Assembly: GCA_032622095.1 (NCBI GenBank)
Contig: CP136068.1
Location: 48,540,443-48,604,442 of the forward strand
Direction: 5' to 3'
DNA from: Siphonodentalium dalli
Lineage: Eukaryota > Mollusca > Scaphopoda > Gadilida > Siphonodentaliidae
Length of the DNA: 64,000 nt
Shown here piece after piece: positions 56,787 through 64,000 of this stretch; position 1 is the first letter of the stretch; each line of letters opens with the position of its first letter. A program made the translations under genes and the position numbers. A model generated the notes under the pieces. It was not told the DNA's origin. It worked only from the letters and a program-made list of their open reading frames with translations, and did no database searches.

Positions 56787-56926
56787 GTTACGGGATGCTT
56801 AGTGATCGGATATGGTGTCATGTGATGCGAAGTGAGATCAATATTAGGCGAGGCCGTAGGCCGAGCCTAATATTGATCTCGCTGAGCCTCACATGACACA
56901 ATATCCGACCACAAAGCGTCCCGTAA
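56787..56926. repeat. Near-perfect palindrome (140 bp)
   Basis: Ends GTTACGGGA / TCCCGTAAC, inner arms GAGATCAATATTAGGC and the mirror, centre GGCGAGGCCGTAGGCCGAGCC. It shares its centre pattern with the palindrome at 31734 although the arms are unrelated. Confidence 0.78.
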
Positions 56927-56929
56927 CGT

Positions 56930-58740
56930 ATTTATTATGTCAGTGGACAAAATCCAACATATCCCTTTAATTAATCGTCGCTGTAATTTATTTTAATTTG
57001 GTAAGTTAAATGTGTCTGTGGCCATTAACTTATGTAACGTCACAGTGACGCGTCATGGGCGTTGAACTCCAACGTATTGAGTCAATGGCTAATCACAATA
57101 AGTAGGACAACTTTTTGAGTTTGATAGTTAATTTAGGAGTCTTTAGAATTCCTCAAATATATCGCATGCAGGTTTTGGTACATGGTACTATGTCCTTAAA
57201 TTCGCAGAAAATGATTTCCGCCATTTCTTGGCGCCCAAATATACAAAAAAATATTCCCGAGGCGACAGAGATTCTGAAAACAATATTGTGGACCTAATAT
57301 GGGTTCATATACCGTCACTATTTATCGACGCTGATTGGCTAATCGCAAGAGCTGACATAATAATATCATATTTAGGTTTGCCCAGTGATATGGTTATTGT
57401 CCAGCGGCTGTGCGTGGTGGAACTACAGAGAAAACGATATATAACGCCGTAGGTGTGTCAGAAAATGGTCACACAGACTTGCTATTTGCGATTAAGGGCG
57501 CGTACACATGGCGGGCAAGAAAATATCAGGTATGCCCCATGTGACTTACTTGACCAATCAAATAAATAATACCGGAAAATATCCGACGAAGGCAGCGCGC
57601 TGATTTTGTATCGCCAGTTAGTGATATGTGTTCACCTTGATTGGTGGCCATCGGTATCCGTTTACTAATCTCTATAAGGGACACGCTGGTAACCGTTCAC
57701 GCACTCGAGTTATGATCCATCAATATTATCGCCTGTTTCAACAATTGACTTCGTAATTCCATTTTGGATTGTTTTACATAATCGCTGAGCTATTATATGG
57801 ATATGTGTGGGGACATATATCTTTTTGAGGGCTTCCGCTGACGGAATCCGCTGATACAGGAATCTGGCAATTATCGGTGATGGTGAACATATCTTCCTCG
57901 ACCACAGCCAGACTCTTTGGCATTTGGCTAGGTTGCCTTGATATCAGAAAGTCTCTCGACTGAATCAAGAATGTTGAGAGCATCATGGAAACTAGTTTCG
58001 CTACCATCGAGGATGAGCTTGGTATCGTTTGCTTATTGATTCATTTTGCATTCTGTCCTGTCAAGAGGTATCCCTATTATGTTTCTGTTTTCTGTTTGAT
58101 CAATGTGGCAAACACAATATACTATGAGTCGTGTCAGTTTAGGCCAGACAAAAAAAAATCAGCTATCAGCAGACCAAAGCAGTTTATTCTTACACAAGTT
58201 GATAATGGTTCGAAAAAAGAATGAAAGGCGCATGAGAACAACTCACATATGAATACACAATGAACAGTGTACATGTACACAAATAGAGATAGGGCTACTT
58301 CATCTACCAGTACACAGGTTCTCGCTTACACAGTGTGAAATACATGGGTTGAAATGACAAAGAAATATTAAGAGTTCACATTCGCCAAGCCCGAGTAACA
58401 ATTAATCAAATCAGATTTGCCTGTCTCAATGCATCGGTGTTGACCGTGACTTATAACGGACACGATTTTTGCTCACACGAACGAATACCGTTTTCTTTCT
58501 GTGTGCATTTCTATATCAACCCGTTTACACTAATATGCGTGTAGAACTGTATACAGATCTACAGCAATGTAAACACACCATAAGAAGGGAACACAGGAAA
58601 TCATAATGTTCTTAATGACAATGCATTTCACATGTTGGCATGCATAGGTCCAGTACATGTACTGATTTTTACAACGGATGGCTCTCAGCAGTGACGACTG
58701 ATCAACACACTTGAATATTCTATCCTTATCTCATCGAAAC
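56930..58740. other. No supported gene
   Basis: Only short frames. No repeats recognised apart from a few dispersed CCAAT/ATTGG motifs. Confidence 0.45.
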
Positions 58741-58751
58741 CCACTTAACGT

Positions 58752-58985
58752 ATGGCCGATATGGGAAAGGTTGCAACTAATTGGTACACATCACTCCTCG
58801 AAGTACACGAATATGGCTCGACTTTGAACAGAACTACATTTGTGAACAGCTCACCGTGTGCACTGTGTTCTACGCGGTACGAAAACGAACTGGTGCACAT
58901 AATGTTTTCCTGCCAATCTAGTTTATTAATAAATACTGGGGTTTCATTCTCAACTGCTTCGGTATTCAAACATTTCTATTCATGT
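58752..58985 (+). pseudogene. Probable LINE C-terminal zinc-knuckle remnant
   Basis: The frame contains VATNWYTSLLEVHEYG and the motif PCALCSTRYENELVHIMFSC, a C-x2-C-x8-H-x4-C knuckle placed as at the end of non-LTR reverse transcriptases. No RT motifs adjoin it. It is a different subfamily from the 13.7-kb LINE, whose knuckle is C-x-C-x3-C. Chance similarity is possible because the match is short. Confidence 0.42.
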
Positions 58986-59257
58986 TTGAATTATAACCGG
59001 TGAATTTATATGCTCTGTTCTTCGGATCTAGACTTCAACATGCGACATCCAACTTTTCTATGAACCAACAAAACCAAATAATACATTCTACAGCCACATT
59101 CCTTCTATGTGCAAGCGATTCATTGAGATGAATTCAGGAATGACAAACATGTTAAAACAAGTGGCAAGAAAATTTAATGTAAACTCACACGACAAAGCCA
59201 ATGACCGTAGCCACCAAATTCAATAACATGCCACTCTGATATTGCTTTAACAGTTTA

Positions 59258-59500
59258 TTGGGTGGGCCATTTCCATGTGACATTACATGTGTTTATTATA
59301 TTACCTGTGTATAATAATTGATACATTTGTCCATGATCGCACATTAACACAAGTCTAAATCACAACACTGCGAGTTGTATAGTATATAAACCACACACAT
59401 GATATATTAATATATTCCGTATATATTGTAATAGTTATACTCTATTGATTGTGGTACATATATATATATATATATACCAGTTATACTATACTGATTGTGG
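59258..59500 (+). repeat. Direct repeat R3, left of the Crypton gene
   Basis: Shares TGGGTGGGC.ATTTCCATGTGA.ATTACATGTGT, ACACTGCGAGTTGTATA and AGTTATACTAT..GATTGTGGTACAT with 63500-63690. About 200 bp at moderate identity, same orientation, 4.2 kb apart. Confidence 0.7.
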
Positions 59501-59509
59501 TACATATAG

Positions 59510-59645
59510 ACAGAACTGCATTCCCGTTCGAACTGTCATTTTTTCCTGCACGAGATCGATTTTGGCGGAAGGATAATATTATCCTTCCGCCAAAATCGAT
59601 CGAGTGCAGGAAAAATTGACAGTTCGAACGGGAATGCAGTTCTGT
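59510..59645. repeat. Near-perfect palindrome (136 bp), ACAGAAC ends
   Basis: Ends ACAGAACTGCATTCCCG / CGGGAATGCAGTTCTGT, centre AGGATAATATTATCCT. It lies next to the direct repeat that flanks the Crypton gene. Confidence 0.78.
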
Positions 59646-59649
59646 ATTT

Positions 59650-60960
59650 AGTTCACGCCGGCGGAACTTAAAAAATGCTAATGATTTGAGAAAACTTAAA
59701 TAATTATGAAAATGAAAACGAAATCACGGCAGAAGAGGAGTTAATCCGTTGGAACTTAATTTTTGCCGTGGAACCAGTCTACCAATGTCTCGGTATGCGT
59801 CCTTCAACTTGGTGACGGATGCCGCCTCGAATGTAAATTGTTCGCAATTTCACAATATTTAATGTGTAAAATTAAGTATTTTGGGACATGACAGGAGATG
59901 GTTATGTATCTTTTGGATTTAATGAGCAACGAACTTCGATAATCTGTATTTCTTCATGGAGGAGTGACTCAAGTTGACAACTTATTCCGAGAATTCTAAA
60001 ATGGAAAGTTTGTGATTTAGTCAATGTTTGACTTCGAGCGTGGAAAATTCGAGTTCACACGGTGCAACAAAGCTAAGAGAGAACGTTTACTGACAAAATG
60101 TCTATGATCAACTAAAATTAAATTCTTGAATCTATCGAACGGATCTAGATATGGAGTTGGAGAATCTCCATCAAACTTGCCACATCATGGCCAATTCTGA
60201 CTCGAAATTCTGGAAAACTAGTGATTTTCGAAAATACAAAGTCAAAATGTTTCAACTTTCACTTTCACTTTCAGGTAAGTTTTTCTTTTCTTTAAATAAA
60301 TCAGAAAAAAATACATGTAAATTCCTATTTCAAGAGTTAACAATCAAAATTCCAATCCATTTGTCATTTGAATGATTTGTCAATGAATTATTCAAATTTT
60401 TGAAATATAATTAATAAGTTTTTTCAGTTTATTTTTTTGAAATTTTTACTATTCACTAATTCAGGCATATTTTTCTAACTAGTGTCTAGTACCAGCTGAG
60501 TACTACCAGTAGTGGTGCAGAAGAAAAATTTAAATTCCACATATATCAATATTAGGACTGTTTGTCATTCGACATTACCAAATACCATACGGCGTACAAC
60601 GATTTTGAATAAAAAAAAAAGGCTGATACTAGAACAATTTAAACCATTTTGTTCAATACAAAATTGGAATATATAAATTTATAATATGTGTAGGCCTACA
60701 TGTATTTCTCTCTGATTTTAGCATATAATGATTAGTTCGGCATTTAATTAATTTATAAATTCAAATGTTAAATTAGTGTTACTTCCAAAAAATATTTGGT
60801 CAGTTTTTCATACTATTAAAATAGTAGAGGGAAAGATTGCCTATTTGCTGTCCCCAGGGAAGGGCATAAAATTACATTTGAAATACAAGATCAAAACATT
60901 TTCTTCTTAAATAGAATATCAACATGTACATGTATGTAATAACAATTAGTGAATTTTACA
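59650..60960. other. 3' flank of the Crypton gene
   Basis: Very AT-rich, with no frame of interest. A minus-strand AATAAA (plus TTTATT near 60431) lies about 530 bp beyond the recombinase stop codon and is a possible polyadenylation signal. Confidence 0.35.
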
Positions 60961-60964
60961 ATAA

Positions 60965-62926
60965 TTAGTCTGTGTCGCTGTCTGATTCAATACGTGCAAT
61001 TCTCCTGTATTTGTTCTTGCTGTGCCTATTAGAACTTTCTGCATCTGAATCACCACTGTTGGCCCTGGGCATTTTAACGGTTATTTTAAATGTACCACCA
61101 GAAATGTTGGCATTACTGAAAACACCTTGCATCAATCTTTCTTCAACTGTGTTACTAGTAGCTACTTTGCTCAATGTTGTACTTGTACTGGTACCTGTGT
61201 TGGGGACTACTTCCTTCAAACGAGTAGTGGCCTCACTGTAATAAGTGTTTCTGATCCCGGTACTAGTACTTGGCAGTAAAGCCCTGCAATAACTTTCACT
61301 GATGGGTATTTCATTGGCTACGGGCATCAGTGGTTTGAAATTATGAGAACCGGTAGTCGCTGCATTAGCTGAACACAATGCTCTGGGAACAATCACATTT
61401 GTATTACCGGTATTTGGATTGTTGCCTTGCAGAATAGCACACATCCCTTTCTGCTGATTTATGGAAGCTGTGGCATAGTTATTCAAGCTGTTCACATTTT
61501 TATGACCCGATAATTGGGAGATAATTTGGGGGTTCACACCAGCATGGAGTAATTGTGTGCACATCGTCTTCCTCAGCGAATGATTGGTTTTATTTCCAGG
61601 GATTCCTGCTTTTGTGCACATGTCTTTCACCATAGATTTCACTTTGTTTACACCAATAGGCTGAGCCTTGAACCATAAAATGTTCGGTCCCGTTGTCCAA
61701 TGCATATTGCCAGAAATATAAAAAGGAGATCCAGAATCCATCATTTTTTGTGGTCGGTTTCTTGCATAGAGTTTGTACATTTCTATTGGGCATCTGTTTT
61801 TGTTGACTTCATTTGGAAATATTTTTGGACTGAATGGCCTCGTTGTTGAATTTCCATCTCTTGTTTTGCTAAGGCGTTCATTGAACTCAAGATATTCTGT
61901 CCCACTACTGTCCACTTTCAATTCAATATCTCCAAATTTTAATTGTGAATTTTCATGTGACCCGCGGAATCCTAGCAGTTTTGTATTGAAAAACCACAAA
62001 GTGTTCAATAGTGCTTCTGGTGTACTGCTCCCCAACTGCCCTGTCTCCCACAGTTTCTCTTCTTCCTCCTCTGTCAATGGCTCCGCTTTGTTCGGTTTGT
62101 TCCCAAAACCCCGTTCTTTCAACTCTTTTCGCTTCGATTTCAGTACATCTCTGCTCATTTGAAATTTATCAGACGTCAATATTTCCTCTCCATATTCTGC
62201 ATCTTTCAAATGTCTCTGAATTCCTCTGTGCAAAGCTGTTAAGCTATCTGGCTCGAACTCTGATCCATTTTCTTTACGTGCCGTCAACAAGAAACCACCG
62301 ATATATGTATCCAGTTCAGTCGGTGGAATCTGTTCTGGTTCCCTGCCCTCACCATTCACTTGCAACCATTTTGTTAGCTTTCTGATGCAGGACTCAGTTT
62401 TTTTAATTGTATTGGGGTTTCTTTTACTCGCCACATACTTCTTCAGATCAGATACATTGCACACCGGTGCGAACTCAGTATTACTTGACATACTTGTATT
62501 TGAAGTAATATTCTCATCATTTGTTTGTTGATTTTCTTTATTTTGAACTTCTTCAGTCTCAGAATTATTACTAGTACTGTCTGCTTGCAACTCTGGCACT
62601 GTATTACACGTACCTTGCACTTCAAGTTCTTCAATCTCATGCCGCTGACTTGCTATGTAGTTTCGTAAATCCCTTATGTTGTTTGTTGCTATTGATGGTT
62701 CAGATACTTCATGCTGATCATTGGAGTCGTGTTGACTTTCACTTTGTGTCGCTGTCACCGGGACAGAGGCAGTCACAGTGGGCACCTCTTGGTCTGATTG
62801 AGAATTTTCAACGAAATAAAAGTCATCAGCTAGGATGCTTTCAACGAACCGTTTGTCACTTTCAGTCAGCGATTCATTTCCAGATTCACAAATATAAAAA
62901 TCTCCCAACGGGAAAGGTGAATTCAT
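60965..62926 (-). CDS. Crypton/DUF3504-type tyrosine recombinase, intronless, 653 aa
   Basis: Tyrosine recombinase of the Crypton family, whose relatives include the KIAA1958, ZMYM and QRICH1 domains of animals. Residues 1-150 are acidic and Ser/Thr/Gln-rich and probably disordered. Residues 160-270 form the SAM-like core-binding region (YVASKRNPNT..., SCIRKLTKWL, LDTYIGGFLL). Residues 300-500 are the catalytic domain, with R321 in GFRGSHE, a lysine candidate in SKTR (353-356), H449-x-x-R452 in NHSLRKT, H475 in SGHKNV and nucleophile Y484 in NNYATAS, so the full R-K-H-R-H-Y set is present. The Ser/Thr-rich tail ends in a basic stretch (NKYRRIAR) that could be a nuclear signal, followed by an acidic end. 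A motif is duplicated at 86-96 (DLRNYIASQR) and 160-169 (DLKKYVASKR). The frame is uninterrupted with no introns, which fits a recent transposon copy or a domesticated gene. It would cut and rejoin DNA through a phosphotyrosine intermediate. Confidence 0.88.
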   Translation of the reverse strand: MNSPFPLGDFYICESGNESLTESDKRFVESILADDFYFVENSQSDQEVPTVTASVPVTATQSESQHDSNDQHEVSEPSIATNNIRDLRNYIASQRHEIEELEVQGTCNTVPELQADSTSNNSETEEVQNKENQQTNDENITSNTSMSSNTEFAPVCNVSDLKKYVASKRNPNTIKKTESCIRKLTKWLQVNGEGREPEQIPPTELDTYIGGFLLTARKENGSEFEPDSLTALHRGIQRHLKDAEYGEEILTSDKFQMSRDVLKSKRKELKERGFGNKPNKAEPLTEEEEEKLWETGQLGSSTPEALLNTLWFFNTKLLGFRGSHENSQLKFGDIELKVDSSGTEYLEFNERLSKTRDGNSTTRPFSPKIFPNEVNKNRCPIEMYKLYARNRPQKMMDSGSPFYISGNMHWTTGPNILWFKAQPIGVNKVKSMVKDMCTKAGIPGNKTNHSLRKTMCTQLLHAGVNPQIISQLSGHKNVNSLNNYATASINQQKGMCAILQGNNPNTGNTNVIVPRALCSANAATTGSHNFKPLMPVANEIPISESYCRALLPSTSTGIRNTYYSEATTRLKEVVPNTGTSTSTTLSKVATSNTVEERLMQGVFSNANISGGTFKITVKMPRANSGDSDAESSNRHSKNKYRRIARIESDSDTD

Positions 62927-63420
62927 TTTAAATATTATTTTCTTCTATTTCTGAATTACGCCTATTTACGGAAAATCTGAAGAAGTAAATAGTTGCAGAC
63001 GATAACATCGTCATAAAACGCTTTTTAAATAAACAAAATTAACGTATATTGCACTGTAAGAGTGTTGATAGCATGGAATTTATTTTTTTATTTCTATTTC
63101 AGCAGTTAGTCATATTTTATAACGTTTATTTCTTTAGTATTTCAATTTTAATCGTAATTATTTTCTTCGAATCACCGAAGAATTTGACAGTTCAAAGGTC
63201 CGCCCACTCGGATTTTACAACTCCACTACGAGTGCGCTCTGATTGGTTGAATGCGTTTGCATTGGTCCAATCCGCTTTCGCGAGGGAGAACCAGCTTAAG
63301 AATTGCGCGAAAATGCACGTGTTAAATAGTTCGTTGTCAGTTTTGTATTCTTCTAGAAGAAGACAGATTTTTTTATTGAACGTTTCAAATATCCATATTT
63401 TTAGGCGTATTTCGGGCAAA
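62927..63420 (-). promoter_or_regulatory. Putative promoter region of the Crypton recombinase
   Basis: The 490 bp upstream of the ATG at 62926 include a GC-richer block at 63195-63330 with clustered CCAAT/ATTGG boxes (GATTGGTTG near 63240, CATTGGTCCAATCC near 63258). It contrasts with the very AT-rich surroundings. This is the only promoter-like composition near the gene; no TATA box or start site is evident. Confidence 0.3.
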
Positions 63421-63439
63421 TAAAGCTACGGCGTGAAAT

Positions 63440-63775
63440 AAATATCTATACCACACGCATGTGATAGATATTTACAATCGGACACGAAATTATTAATTTA
63501 ATGGGTGGGCAATTTCCATGTGATATTACATGTGTACAGTAAATGATACATTGTCCAAGGTCGCACAATAAGGCGACACATGTCTATTTCGTGTAACAAA
63601 TATAAACACTGCGAGTTGTATATAGACCACACGCAGGAGATATTTATCTATTTCGTATATCTGTAACAGTTATACTATAACGATTGTGGTACATGTTTCT
63701 AGACCGGACGCATGTGACATAGATACATTTGCAAAACATTTACGATATTGGATACTGAAATTATTAAATATCATA
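63440..63775 (+). repeat. Direct repeat R3, right of the Crypton gene, partly tandem
   Basis: Contains the counterpart of 59258-59500. It begins a second unit at about 63705 (CGGACGCATGTGACATAGATA..., ACTGAAATTATTAA matching CACACGCATGTGATAGATA..., ACGAAATTATTAA at 63445), giving a ~265-bp tandem period. Confidence 0.6.
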
Positions 63776-64000
63776 ACATAACCATGTGTGTGTGTGACAT
63801 GGCATCGTCAGTGCAATGCACGTGCCATCGCGCGCCAATATGACACATAACTTACCATATAATTAGACGTGTCTTATAATGTCTAATTCAATAATGTTCT
63901 GTGCACACAAGTTGTTTTGTGTTCACATATTGTCATACATACTTATATATGTACATTTGTCACTTGTATATATGCTCTCCAAATTTGATGGTGATGAACA

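Noticed and set aside
58745-58969. Minus-strand frame at the LINE-like zinc knuckle
   Set aside because: The plus frame carries the C-x2-C-x8-H-x4-C motif; the minus frame is its shadow.
60972-62931. Plus-strand frames opposite the recombinase
   Set aside because: Antisense shadows of the 653-codon gene; no independent motifs.

Overview
The window looks like nuclear DNA of a metazoan. It is AT-rich, genes are split by GT..AG introns into short exons encoding extracellular modules (C-type lectin, PAN/apple, EGF, Cys-rich EB-like), and there are many interspersed repeats, LINE-type retrotransposon remnants, MITEs, a Crypton-type tyrosine recombinase gene and long minisatellites. No operons, Shine-Dalgarno sites, rRNA genes or convincing tRNA genes were seen. 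The mix of secreted lectin-like modules and repeats suits a marine lophotrochozoan, possibly a mollusc, but that placement is inference.

Genes. (1) On the plus strand, three exons at 2841-2919, 4167-4364 and 5831-6030 have consensus splice sites and matching phases and encode the C-terminal 158 residues of a secreted C-type lectin-like protein; its first exon is not identified. (2) On the minus strand, four exons spread over 24 kb join in phase: signal peptide + PAN/apple (55425-55141), an EGF-like exon (36754-36649) and two paralogous 46-codon Cys-rich exons (35786-35649 and 31375-31238). The last exon ends in a donor site, so the gene continues towards lower coordinates. A 3'-terminal-type exon on the same strand (8700-8491) could be its end or belong to another membrane protein. 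(3) An intronless 653-codon minus-strand gene (62926-60965) encodes a Crypton/DUF3504-type tyrosine recombinase with all catalytic residues present.

Mobile DNA by region. 1.6-7.3 kb: palindromic arrays and two inverted-repeat elements around and after the lectin gene. 7.5-8.3 kb: LINE remnant. 12.4-12.8, 33.3-33.7 and 52.9-53.3 kb: three complete piggyBac-like MITEs with TTAA target duplications and nested hairpins, plus two decayed copies. 13.7-14.7 kb: a 5'-truncated LINE with a 10-bp target duplication, inserted in a repeat whose uninterrupted relative lies at 28.8 kb. 17.5-20.5 kb: minisatellite and two large inverted repeats. 21.2-22.2 kb: frameshifted low-complexity ORF resembling a retroelement ORF1. 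24.2-30.7 kb: a series of tandem arrays, including an expanded palindromic MITE end. 36.9-37.3 kb: second LINE 3' end. 43-44.3 and 54.2-54.5 kb: a degenerate ~125-bp repeat. 49.7-50.2 kb: Helitron-like end. 58.75-59.0 kb: a further LINE C-terminal remnant. A set of six near-perfect 110-163 bp palindromes is scattered across the window.

Functionally there is one partial lectin gene, one large multi-domain extracellular gene with repeat-loaded introns, and one recombinase gene that may be an active or domesticated Crypton. The rest is repeat-derived or unassigned.
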